Assembly (NCBI RefSeq): GCF_000430505.1
Contig: NZ_AUMD01000002.1
Location: 1 to 36,482 of the forward strand
Reading direction: 5' to 3'
DNA length: 36,482 nucleotides
Origin: Eisenibacter elegans DSM 3317
GTDB lineage: Bacteria; Bacteroidota; Bacteroidia; Cytophagales; Microscillaceae
Each line of letters begins with the position of its first letter. Position 1 is the first letter of the stretch. Under the pieces are notes generated by a model. That model searched no databases, was not told the origin of the DNA, and was given only the letters and a program-made list of their open reading frames with translations. Made by a program: the position numbers and the translations under genes. Below are positions 29,308 to 36,482 of the stretch, in pieces.

Positions 29308-31665
29308 ATGAAGGAAAAAATAGAGCCCATGGAAGCACCTGTTTCAGACACCCACCCGGCTCCGGAAGCGGAGCCTTCTGCCCAAGTACAAGCCCTAGAG
29401 GCAGAGCGCAAAGAGATACTCAAACGTTATCGCCGCCTGTATAACAGTATCAAGCCTGCCTTTAAGGTAGGAGATGCCAAGCTAATTCGCAAGGCCTTTC
29501 AAGTAGCCGCCGACGCACACCGCCACATGCGCCGCAAAAGTGGAGAGCCTTATATTTACCATCCTATCGAGGTAGCGCAAATCGCCATTGATGAGCTAAG
29601 CCTAGGGCCTACGGCCATTGCCGCCGCCCTACTACACGATGTGGTAGAAGACACCGAATGGACGCTCGAAGATGTTAGGCGCGACTTTGGCGAGGGCGTA
29701 GCCCGCATTGTCGATGGAGTTACCAAAATCCCCTCTTCGTCTGACTACAAACAGGCCGTAAGCTCTTCGCAGCAAGCCGAAAATTTTCGGAAAATGCTCC
29801 TGAGTCTCTCTGACGATGTGCGTGTGATTATGATTAAGCTGGCCGACCGCCTACACAATATGCGCACGCTCGAAACTATGCGACGTGATAAACAGCTCAA
29901 AATCGTAGCCGAGTCAATGTATGTCTATGCGCCCTTGGCGCACAGGCTCGGGCTATACAAAATCAAGTCAGAGCTAGAAGACCTGTACCTCAAATATACC
30001 AACGAAGAAGCATACCGCAGCATTGTAGACCGCCTAGACCGCACCAAGGAACAACGCCAAAAGTTTATCCAAGAGTTTATTGCGCCGCTTGACACAGCCA
30101 TCAAAAAAGGTGGATTTAAGGCCAAAATCATCGGACGCTCCAAGTCGGTGTATTCTATTTATAATAAAATGCGCAAGCAGAATGTCAGCTTCGATGAAAT
30201 CTATGACCTCTTTGCCATTCGCATTATCTTAGACAGCGAAGGACCACAAGAAAAAGCAGATTGTTGGACGGTCTACTCTATCGTTACAGACCATTACCAC
30301 CCCAATTCTCAGCGCTTGCGCGACTGGATCAGCACGCCTCGGGCCAATGGTTATGAATCACTCCATACAACCGTGATGGGGCCGGAGGGCAAATGGGTAG
30401 AGGTGCAGATTCGTACCCAACGGATGGATGATATTGCTGAAAAAGGCTATGCCGCCCACTGGAAATATAAGGAGAAAGGTGTGCAATCGCGCAAAAACCG
30501 TAAAGGCGAAACCGAAGAGGCAGGGTTGGACGCTTGGCTGCGCATTATCCGAGAGCTTCGTGAGCAAAACCAAGAGCTCAACGCCGTTGATTTTATCAAT
30601 GAATTTCGGGCAAATCTCTACAGTGAAGAGGTTTTTGTTTTTACGCCAAAGGGAGATCTCAAACGCCTTCCCATAGGGGCTACTGCCCTAGACTTTGCCT
30701 TCGAGATTCATACCGAAATCGGTTATCAGTGTCTTGGAGCTAAGGTCAATCAGAAGTTGGTACCGCTAAACCATAAGCTCAACAACGGCGACCAAGTCGA
30801 AATCATTACCTCTCGCAAACAAAAACCCAACCGAGATTGGCTCAAGTGGGTCGTCTCGGCGCGTGCTAAGGCCAAAATCAAAGATTTCTTGCGCCACGAA
30901 ATGCGTGATGCCATTGCCGAAGGGAAAGAAATTATGGCGCGTAAGCTCAAACAGCTCGACCTAGAGTACAGCCCGGAGTTACTGAATCAAATCCGTACTT
31001 TCTTTGAGCTAAAGAGCACCAGCGACTTGTTCTTCAATCTTGGCAAAGGATATTTACTGCCCCAGCAGTTGAGCAGATTTGCCAACTGGCTCAATGAACG
31101 CAACGACAAGAATGCTGCCTCTCCTAAGGCCGAGGCCAAACCTAACGCCCCCAACAACCCCCAACAAGAATCCTCAGAAGAGGTAAAGGTTTTTTTGTCA
31201 AATAAGGATACGCTACTTATTGGCGACCAAAGCCAAATGCCCTACTCTTTGGCTCGTTGTTGCAATCCTATTTTGGGCGACGAGGTGTTTGGGTTTATTA
31301 CCCTGAAAGACGGAGTCAAAATCCACCGTGCAGATTGCCCCAATGCGCCCGCACTATTGGCCAAATATGGCCATAGGGTCATCAGGGCACGCTGGCAAAA
31401 TCTCCCAGATGATAAGTCGTTCCTCGTGGGGCTCAAGATAGTAGGCACTGACCGGGTAGGGCTTATCCGAGATCTTACCAAGGTCATCTCTACCAAGCTC
31501 AAAGTCAATATCGACTCACTCGAAGTAGGCCGAACCGACACAGGCATCTTTGAGGGTAGTATCGGGCTGTTTGTGCGCGATGTCAATCACCTCGACAATA
31601 TTCGTGAACTGCTGCGCCGAATTGACGGGGTAGTCAGTGTTGATCGGGTAGACACTGATGAGTAA
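29308..31665 (+). CDS. spoT: Bifunctional (p)ppGpp synthetase/hydrolase, Rel/SpoT type
   Basis: The ATG at 29308 gives 785 residues; 69 upstream in-frame codons run through the antisense of tRNA-Leu and are rejected. The hydrolase HD domain is complete (YHPIEV about 84-89; LLHDVVEDT about 108-116; LADRLHNMRT about 178-187). The synthetase domain shows GRSKSVYSIYNKM (about 276-288), NGYESLHTTV (about 348-357) and EVQIRT with catalytic Glu365. A TGS domain follows (about 440-500, FTPKGDLKRLPIGATALDFA), then a zinc-finger-like CC...C region (ARCCNPILGDEVFGF) and a C-terminal ACT domain (KIVGTDRVGLIRDLTKVIS). It makes and degrades the stringent-response alarmone. The intact HD makes it bifunctional, as expected in Bacteroidota. 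It is divergent from the tRNA-Leu operon. Confidence 0.96.
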   Translation: MKEKIEPMEAPVSDTHPAPEAEPSAQVQALEAERKEILKRYRRLYNSIKPAFKVGDAKLIRKAFQVAADAHRHMRRKSGEPYIYHPIEVAQIAIDELSLGPTAIAAALLHDVVEDTEWTLEDVRRDFGEGVARIVDGVTKIPSSSDYKQAVSSSQQAENFRKMLLSLSDDVRVIMIKLADRLHNMRTLETMRRDKQLKIVAESMYVYAPLAHRLGLYKIKSELEDLYLKYTNEEAYRSIVDRLDRTKEQRQKFIQEFIAPLDTAIKKGGFKAKIIGRSKSVYSIYNKMRKQNVSFDEIYDLFAIRIILDSEGPQEKADCWTVYSIVTDHYHPNSQRLRDWISTPRANGYESLHTTVMGPEGKWVEVQIRTQRMDDIAEKGYAAHWKYKEKGVQSRKNRKGETEEAGLDAWLRIIRELREQNQELNAVDFINEFRANLYSEEVFVFTPKGDLKRLPIGATALDFAFEIHTEIGYQCLGAKVNQKLVPLNHKLNNGDQVEIITSRKQKPNRDWLKWVVSARAKAKIKDFLRHEMRDAIAEGKEIMARKLKQLDLEYSPELLNQIRTFFELKSTSDLFFNLGKGYLLPQQLSRFANWLNERNDKNAASPKAEAKPNAPNNPQQESSEEVKVFLSNKDTLLIGDQSQMPYSLARCCNPILGDEVFGFITLKDGVKIHRADCPNAPALLAKYGHRVIRARWQNLPDDKSFLVGLKIVGTDRVGLIRDLTKVISTKLKVNIDSLEVGRTDTGIFEGSIGLFVRDVNHLDNIRELLRRIDGVVSVDRVDTDE

Positions 31666-31680
31666 CACCCAAAAACAATC

Positions 31681-31716
31681 ACTCCCTGCAGTCCTGACTT
31701 AGGGAATGTAGGGAGT
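31681..31716 (+). terminator. Hairpin downstream of spoT
   Basis: ACTCCCTGCAGTCC (31681-31694) pairs imperfectly with the stretch ending in TGTAGGGAGT (to 31716). The outer 7 bp are perfect. No strong T tract follows, so it may act as a weak or bidirectional terminator. Confidence 0.5.
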
Positions 31717-31800
31717 AGATTAGGAAAAATACTATATGCAGTAGACTGCAAATAAGGTGCTTACGCCTTTGTAAGGCAGCGCCTGATTGTGGTATAACGC

Positions 31801-31825
31801 CGAGATATTGTTTTTAAATATCTCG
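31801..31825. terminator. Hairpin downstream of ispF, possible bidirectional terminator
   Basis: CGAGATATT (31801-31809) and AATATCTCG (31817-31825) form a perfect 9-bp stem. It lies 15 bp beyond the ispF stop in the convergent gap with spoT. No long T run follows on either strand. Confidence 0.45.
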
Positions 31826-31840
31826 TTAAATCGGGTTGGG

Positions 31841-32323
31841 TTACACTTTATAGATCAAAGCCACTGCATGGGCTGCCACTCCTTCTTCACGACCTACAAA
31901 ACCTAGGCGCTCGGTGGTGGTGGCTTTGACGCTCACATTGGCGACTGGAATTTGCATCACATCTGCCAAACATCGTTGCATCGTATCGATATGAGATTTT
32001 AGCTTGGGTGCTTGCAAGCTGACAACAGTATCAATATTGCCAATCTCATACCCAGCTTCTCGAATCAACTCCATCACACGGCGAAGCAAAATCTTGCTGT
32101 CGATTCCCTTATACTGTGGGTCGGTATCGGCAAAATGATACCCTATATCGCGCATATTGGCCGCGCCCAACAAGGCATCACAGATGGCGTGGATGAGCAC
32201 GTCGGCATCCGAATGCCCTACTGCGCCTTGATGGTGAGGTACTTTGATACCGCCTATCCAAAAATCTTGACCTTCTTCGAGCTTGTGTACGTCATAGCCT
32301 TGGCCTATTCTGAATTGATTCAT
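31841..32323 (-). CDS. ispF: 2-C-methyl-D-erythritol 2,4-cyclodiphosphate synthase
   Basis: This 160-residue enzyme of the MEP isoprenoid pathway cyclises CDP-ME-2-phosphate with release of CMP. The zinc ligands are visible as Asp11 and His13 (GYDVH) and His45 (GHSDADVLIHA). The substrate-binding FADTDPQYKGIDS stretch lies near 64-76. The C-terminal VKATTTERLGFVGREEGVAAHAV segment is the family signature (read in parts). Length is standard. It is the last gene of the leftward sufS side, 119 bp after sufS, with a repeat remnant in the gap. Confidence 0.96.
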   Translation of the reverse strand: MNQFRIGQGYDVHKLEEGQDFWIGGIKVPHHQGAVGHSDADVLIHAICDALLGAANMRDIGYHFADTDPQYKGIDSKILLRRVMELIREAGYEIGNIDTVVSLQAPKLKSHIDTMQRCLADVMQIPVANVSVKATTTERLGFVGREEGVAAHAVALIYKV

Positions 32324-32352
32324 AAAAGTAGTTTGATGTATGGTTTATTGCG

Positions 32353-32412
32353 TGTTTATACTCAATGGAAATGATACCTAATCAACATTATACCAAGATT
32401 CACTTGAGTTGA
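32353..32412. repeat. Inverted, partial relative of the 9.0-9.1 kb MITE-like repeat
   Basis: The reverse complement contains CAACTCAAGTGAATCTTGG, then TATAAT, and after about 16 extra bases CATTGAGTATAAA. These match the right half of the 9007-9135 element in the same order. It lies between sufS and ispF, upstream of the ispF start. Confidence 0.55.
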
Positions 32413-32442
32413 GCATCAAACAAACCTTGGCCTAAAGGGTGT

Positions 32443-33678
32443 TTAGCGTAGCATCTTGAGCGTTTTCTGGAGACTTCGGACGGCGATATCGACTTCGTCT
32501 TTGGTGTTGTACATCGCAAAAGAGATGCGGGCAGTACCGCTGATACCGAGCGAATCCATCAAGGGCTGTGTACAGTGGTGTCCGGTACGGATGGCGATAC
32601 CGTCGGTGTCAAGCAAAGTACCGATATCGTTGGGGTGGCAGCCATCTACCACAAAGGAAATCACACTGACTTTTTGGGCGGCAGTGCCAACGATGCGCAG
32701 CCCTTCGATTTGCAACATTTGCTCAGTGGCATATTGCAGGAGTTGGTGCTCGTAGTGAGCAATGTTGGCCTTGCCAAAGCTACTGACATACTCTAGGGCA
32801 TTGCGGAAGGCGATGGCATCGGCAATGTTGGGAGTGCCAGCTTCAAACTTGAAGGGCAGCTCGTTGTAGGTGGTATGTTCGAAGCTTACATCTTTGATCA
32901 TCTCACCTCCACCATGATACGGGGGCATAGCCTCTAACAAGGCTTTTTTGCCGTAAAGCGCACCAATGCCTGTAGGCGCATATACTTTATGCCCTGAGAA
33001 AGCATAGAAATCACAGTCTAGGTCTTGCACATCGAGCGGAAGGTGTACGCTGGCCTGTGCGCCATCTGCAACAAAGATGGCACCTACGGCGTGTGCCATA
33101 GCGGCCATTTCTTTGATAGGATTGATAGTACCCAAGGCATTAGAGGCGTGTACGATAGAGACAATCTTGGTACGTGGGCTGAGTAGTTTTTGGTACTCCT
33201 CCATTTGCAGCTCTCCGTGTTCGTTGAGCGGAATGACACGGATGTGTGCGCCTTTTTCGGCAGCCAAAAGCTGCCAAGGCACGATGTTGGAGTGGTGCTC
33301 CATCGTAGAGAGGATGATTTCGTCTCCGGCTTGTACATTGGCACGGCCATAGGTGCTGGCAATGAGGTTGATGGCTTCTGTTACACCACGAACAAAGATG
33401 ATTTCCTGCGTACTTTGAGCATTGAGAAAATCGCGAATGGCTTCGCGGGTTTGCTCGTACTCTTCGGTAGCTTTGGCCGCTAAGTAGTGTGCGCCTCGGT
33501 GGATGTTGGCATTGGTGGCTTCGTAGTAAGTAGTAAGCGCCTCAATCACCGTCTTGGGTTTTTGCGAAGTAGCGGCATTGTCAAAGTATACCAAGGGTTT
33601 GCCGTGTACTTTTTGGTGTAAAATGGGAAAGTCTTGACGGACTTTTTCTATATCGAAAGCAATGTCTGTAAATTGCAT
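32443..33678 (-). CDS. sufS: Cysteine desulfurase SufS
   Basis: The ATG at 33678 gives 411 residues starting MQFTDIAFDIEKVRQDFPIL; a 19-residue upstream extension is rejected. The enzyme removes sulfur from cysteine for Fe-S cluster assembly. The PLP lysine is about Lys231 (FSGHKVYAPTGIGALYG). Other family motifs are YFDNAATSQKP (about 31-41), the MEHHSNIVPWQ segment (about 126-136), and the active-site loop RTGHHCTQPLM with Cys369. The loop and length mark the group II (SufS/CsdA) type, not IscS. No other suf genes are in the window, so the sufBCD genes must lie elsewhere. It follows the unknown 148-aa gene after 97 bp. Confidence 0.95.
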   Translation of the reverse strand: MQFTDIAFDIEKVRQDFPILHQKVHGKPLVYFDNAATSQKPKTVIEALTTYYEATNANIHRGAHYLAAKATEEYEQTREAIRDFLNAQSTQEIIFVRGVTEAINLIASTYGRANVQAGDEIILSTMEHHSNIVPWQLLAAEKGAHIRVIPLNEHGELQMEEYQKLLSPRTKIVSIVHASNALGTINPIKEMAAMAHAVGAIFVADGAQASVHLPLDVQDLDCDFYAFSGHKVYAPTGIGALYGKKALLEAMPPYHGGGEMIKDVSFEHTTYNELPFKFEAGTPNIADAIAFRNALEYVSSFGKANIAHYEHQLLQYATEQMLQIEGLRIVGTAAQKVSVISFVVDGCHPNDIGTLLDTDGIAIRTGHHCTQPLMDSLGISGTARISFAMYNTKDEVDIAVRSLQKTLKMLR

Positions 33679-33775
33679 AAGCGTCAGCGTTAGGGGTGGA
33701 AAAACGAGAGACCTACGGTCTGTGAAGATAACCACAGTAGCCTATCAAAATGTTTCGCATCGGGGAGATGGAGCG

Positions 33776-34222
33776 TTATTTTTGCACAAAAAGTGTTTGT
33801 AGTGCCTCCCAAAGTTGTTTTTTGAGGGCAGTTTGTTGGTGCAAGGTTTCGAGGCTGTCGGAGAGGAGATAGCGAGCGTTGCCGTGGGTATGTACTTGAT
33901 AATAAGGTTGTTCGGGTTGTGTTTGAAGACCAAAGGCTAGTAGGTGGCCTGTTTGTTCAAGCCAAGGACTGAGATCGAGGCTAGGCTCAGAGGCAAAAAG
34001 CGCAATGTTGACCATTTTACAACGGTGTAGGCCATAGCCAACCGCCTGCAATATTTTACGAAGCAGCTCTTCCTCCAAGTCTGTAGGGCTTACCCGTGTA
34101 GGGCTGAAATACAACAGCGAAAGCTCCGTTAAGGGGCTTTCGCTCAAGTCGTACAGCTCTTCCGGAAAAAACTGGTCTTCCCAAAGGAAGTCGTCCTCAT
34201 TTTCGGGGTTAGCGGTAGTCAT
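33776..34222 (-). CDS. Hypothetical protein, 148 aa
   Basis: I cannot assign this protein with confidence. It is acidic at the N-terminus (NPENEDDFLWEDQFFPEELYDLSE) with no signal peptide. The middle has an alternating pattern (LLRKILQAVGYGLHRCKMVNIALFA) like a Rossmann-type strand-helix. The end (YLLSDSLETLHQQTALKKQLWEALQTLF) resembles the C-terminus of small Bacteroidota proteins sometimes linked to the DNA polymerase III psi subunit; that is only an impression. It begins 11 bp after accD on the same strand, so it is co-transcribed with accD. Confidence 0.75.
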   Translation of the reverse strand: MTTANPENEDDFLWEDQFFPEELYDLSESPLTELSLLYFSPTRVSPTDLEEELLRKILQAVGYGLHRCKMVNIALFASEPSLDLSPWLEQTGHLLAFGLQTQPEQPYYQVHTHGNARYLLSDSLETLHQQTALKKQLWEALQTLFVQK

Positions 34223-34233
34223 TGGTACTGGAT

Positions 34234-35076
34234 TTATTGCAACATTTTGAACAGCGCCGTAAGCTTGTCTTTAAGGTCTTTACGGTCTACGATAAAGTCC
34301 AAGAAGCCGTGTTCGAGCAAGTACTCTGAGGTTTGGAAACCCTTGGGTAGGTCTTTGCCGATGGTTTCGCGAATGACGCGTGGCCCGGCGAAACCGATGA
34401 GAGCATTGGGCTCCGCGATATTGAAATCTCCCAACATCGCATACGAAGCTGATACCCCCCCGGTGGTGGGATCTGTCATCAGAGAGACGTACGGAATTTT
34501 TTCTTTAGCTAACTGTGCCAGTCGGGCAGAAGTTTTGGCCATTTGCATCAGCGAGTAACCAGCCTCCATCATTCTAGCCCCACCGGAGCGCGAAATCATC
34601 AAGAAGGGGATACGGTGTTGGCGGGCATATTCTACTGCACGGGCGATTTTTTCGCCTACTACCGAACCCATAGAGCCACCAATGAAGCCAAAATCCATAC
34701 AAGCCACGACAAGGTCAAGCTCGTTCATTTTGCCGTGAGCTGTCCGAACAGCATCCATCAGCTTGGTTTTGCGTTGGGTAGACTGTATCCGAGCAGGGTA
34801 AGGCTTAGAGTCTTTGAACTCTAGCGGGTCTACCGAGCTGAGCGTAGGGTTGAGTTCGGTAAACTCGTTATTGTCAAACAAAATATTAAAATATTCGGCG
34901 GAGCCAATGCGCTCGTGTTGGTTGCAATACATACAGGTGTAGTTTCGCAACTTGAGCTCGCGTTGGTGCATCACATTTTTGCAATTACTGCACTTGTGCC
35001 ACAGGCCGTCGGGCGTTTCACGTTTGGCTGCGGTGGGCGTGATGATGCCTCTTTCTTTTCGTTGGTACCAAGACAT
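34234..35076 (-). CDS. accD: Acetyl-CoA carboxylase carboxyltransferase subunit beta
   Basis: The 280-residue protein forms, with AccA, the carboxyltransferase that makes malonyl-CoA for fatty-acid synthesis. The N-terminal C4 zinc ribbon is visible (CSNC at 29-32 and CMYC at 48-51). Crotonase-fold motifs follow: SRSGGARMMEAGYSLMQMAKTSARL near 162-186 (read in parts), the TDPTTGGVSASYAMLGD oxyanion region near 201-217, and IGFAGPRVIRETIG near 227-240. Length is normal. It is preceded by the fba terminator (35096-35144) and begins the accD/unknown/sufS/ispF leftward run. Its promoter must lie in the short gap of 20-30 bp or within the terminator. Confidence 0.96.
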   Translation of the reverse strand: MSWYQRKERGIITPTAAKRETPDGLWHKCSNCKNVMHQRELKLRNYTCMYCNQHERIGSAEYFNILFDNNEFTELNPTLSSVDPLEFKDSKPYPARIQSTQRKTKLMDAVRTAHGKMNELDLVVACMDFGFIGGSMGSVVGEKIARAVEYARQHRIPFLMISRSGGARMMEAGYSLMQMAKTSARLAQLAKEKIPYVSLMTDPTTGGVSASYAMLGDFNIAEPNALIGFAGPRVIRETIGKDLPKGFQTSEYLLEHGFLDFIVDRKDLKDKLTALFKMLQ

Positions 35077-35095
35077 AAAGCAAGGGGGTTGGTCG

Positions 35096-35144
35096 AAAAT
35101 AAAAGGTAGCGGCTATAGCCCCGTTGGGTGGCCAAACCGCTACC
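35096..35144 (-). terminator. Intrinsic terminator after fba
   Basis: On the minus strand GGTAGCGG (35144-35137) pairs perfectly with CCGCTACC (35112-35105), with a further GGCC/GGGC pairing inside. It is followed by TTTTATTTT. Confidence 0.8.
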
Positions 35145-35151
35145 AAAGCCT

Positions 35152-36210
35152 TTAGGCAATATCTATTTGCGAAGCAAGATATACGTCTTGAATGGCATTG
35201 AGCAGCTCAATACCTTCATTCATAGGGCGTTGGAATGCCTTACGACCTGAAATCAAGCCCATACCACCAGCGCGCTTGTTGATAACGGCAGTGCGAACGG
35301 CTTCGGCCATATCTGAAGCACCAGAAGAAGCACCACCAGAGTTAATCAAACCTGCACGACCCATATAACAGTTGGCTACTTGGTAGCGGCAGAGGTCTAT
35401 GGGGTGCTCAGAGCTGAGTGTATCGTATACGTTTTTATGGGTTTTGCCAAAATTGAGGGCATTGTATCCGCCGTTGTTTTCGGGGAGTTTTTGCTTGATG
35501 ATATCGGCTTGGATGGTTACACCCAAGTGGTTGGCCTGGCCGGTCAAGTCAGCCGAAACGTGATAATCTACCCCGTCTTTCTTAAAAGCACCATTGCGGG
35601 TGTAACACCACAAGATAGTCGCCATTCCGAGCTCGTGAGCTTCCTCAAACATTTCGGCAACTTCAACAATTTGGCGAGCCGATTCTTCAGAGCCAAAGTA
35701 GATTGTTGCGCCAACAGCGGTGGCTCCTAAATTCCAAGCCTCTCGAACAGAGCCAAAAGGAATCTGATCAAACTTGTTGGGGTAAGTCATCAGCTCATTG
35801 TGATTGACTTTTACGATAAAGGGGATTTTGTGCGCATACTTGCGTGAAAGCATCGCCAAGCCGCCAAAAGTAGTTGCTACAGCATTACAACCGCCTTCGA
35901 TAGCTAGTTTGATGATGTTTTCGGGGTCAAAGTAGATAGGGTTGGGGGCAAATGAGGCGCCGGCGCTGTGCTCGATGCCTTGGTCTACCGGAAGGATAGA
36001 CACATAGCCCGTGTTGGCCAAGCGGCCATTGCCAAAGAGTTGCTGTAAGCTCTTGAGTACTTGTGTGTTGCGGTTGCTTTGCACAAACACATGGTCTACA
36101 AACTCAGGGTTGGGTAGGTGCAACATCTCTTTGTTGATGGTTTTGCACTGATGCGAAAGCAACTGCTCTGCGTCTTGGCCCAACAGGCTCACTATCTTAT
36201 CGTATGACAT
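35152..36210 (-). CDS. fbaB: Class I fructose-bisphosphate aldolase, DhnA/FbaB type
   Basis: The 352-residue protein cleaves fructose 1,6-bisphosphate reversibly in glycolysis and gluconeogenesis, using a Schiff-base lysine. DhnA-family motifs are visible: [13 protein letters not shown] near 72-84, FIVKVNHNE near 131-139, [13 protein letters not shown] near 162-174, and [10 protein letters not shown] near 235-244, containing the probable Schiff-base lysine (about Lys239). The phosphate-binding glycine-rich segments INSGGASSG and [12 protein letters not shown] lie near the C-terminus. It is the archaeal-type class I enzyme, unrelated to the class II zinc aldolase. It is a single-gene unit with a TAnnTTTG box upstream and a terminator downstream. 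Confidence 0.94.
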   Translation of the reverse strand: MSYDKIVSLLGQDAEQLLSHQCKTINKEMLHLPNPEFVDHVFVQSNRNTQVLKSLQQLFGNGRLANTGYVSILPVDQGIEHSAGASFAPNPIYFDPENIIKLAIEGGCNAVATTFGGLAMLSRKYAHKIPFIVKVNHNELMTYPNKFDQIPFGSVREAWNLGATAVGATIYFGSEESARQIVEVAEMFEEAHELGMATILWCYTRNGAFKKDGVDYHVSADLTGQANHLGVTIQADIIKQKLPENNGGYNALNFGKTHKNVYDTLSSEHPIDLCRYQVANCYMGRAGLINSGGASSGASDMAEAVRTAVINKRAGGMGLISGRKAFQRPMNEGIELLNAIQDVYLASQIDIA

Positions 36211-36259
36211 TGTATGCAGGGTTTGGGGTACAATATACAGTTTTTGAATTATTAGGCCA

Positions 36260-36267
36260 CAAAGATA
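36260..36267 (-). promoter_or_regulatory. Probable -7 promoter box for fbaB
   Basis: The minus strand reads TATCTTTG, an exact TAnnTTTG. No TTG is found at the ideal upstream spacing. The transcript would start about 40-45 nt before the ATG at 36210. Confidence 0.55.
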
Positions 36268-36383
36268 GACAAAACCACTTAGATTGAGCAGTTAAGGGGT
36301 TGGTTTTTTGTTGGATGCCAGAAATGATAGATAGCGATGTTGTCTGTTGATGACAGCGCTTTATAATGATGAACACATAGAGG

Positions 36384-36482
36384 TTACATCAGGCCTTGGG
36401 CTTTCATCTCTTGCCTTAGTTGTTCGATACTGGCAAGGGGTAGGTTGGTTAGTTCCTGAATGATTTCATTGTTGTAACCCTT
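36384..36482 (-). CDS. C-terminal 32 residues of a protein running off the window
   Basis: An open frame enters from the right edge and ends at the TAA at 36384-36386. It encodes a helical, charged tail (GYNNEIIQELTNLPLASIE ... QLRQEMKAQGLM). The pattern resembles the C-terminus of Rpn/PD-(D/E)XK nuclease-transposase family proteins, which often end in a helix-turn-helix-like segment of this kind. With so little sequence this is a guess. Confidence 0.45.
   Translation of the reverse strand, partial: KGYNNEIIQELTNLPLASIEQLRQEMKAQGLM

Overview
This window looks like chromosomal DNA from a gliding member of the Bacteroidota, most likely the Cytophagia/Cytophagales. The evidence is a giant secreted protein with a type IX secretion (T9SS) sorting tail, the gliding lipoprotein GldB, an rpsU-xer-hpf block, a tRNA-Leu/tig/clpP/clpX block, and promoters of the Bacteroidota type (TTG, 19-20 bp, TAnnTTTG). 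Genus cannot be fixed by eye. No CRISPR array, prophage or complete insertion sequence was seen.

Layout. 1-5166: the 3' part of a huge Ig/PKD-repeat surface protein ending in a cysteine-less Omp28-like domain and a T9SS tail, closed by a terminator that abuts the next start codon. 5265-8983 (+): an unknown protein, rpsU, a Xer recombinase, hpf, then upp with a small membrane protein. 9007-9135: a MITE-like repeat whose relative lies near 32.35-32.41 kb. 9184-10854 (-): a cobalamin adenosyltransferase and ilvE. 11278-12603 (+): an exported M15/VanY-type peptidase. 12933-20289 (-): one co-directional run of a GAF-SpoIIE phosphatase, three further GAF/coiled-coil proteins, a 77-aa protein, gldB and a GNAT acetyltransferase. 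20437-23572 (-): exodeoxyribonuclease III and a DUF5916 outer-membrane protein. 24009-25265 (+): a type II sulfide:quinone oxidoreductase behind a Crp/Fnr-like palindrome. 25275-29183 (-): tRNA-Leu, tig, clpP, clpX. 29308-31665 (+): a bifunctional Rel/SpoT. 31841-36210 (-): fba, accD, an unknown gene, sufS, ispF. The right edge holds the C-terminus of another protein.

Most of the window is housekeeping: ribosome function and hibernation, proteostasis, the stringent response, Fe-S assembly, isoprenoid and fatty-acid synthesis, pyrimidine salvage and branched-chain amino acids. The best candidate for an undescribed system is the GAF cluster at 14.9-20.3 kb. Four tandem paralogues share a helical lead-in, a GAF domain and a coiled-coil motif of the form QNLEELQATQE. 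Only the promoter-proximal member has a catalytic output (a PP2C/SpoIIE phosphatase); the others end in coiled coils. I infer a hetero-oligomeric sensor scaffold feeding one phosphatase, placed upstream of gldB; this is not demonstrated.
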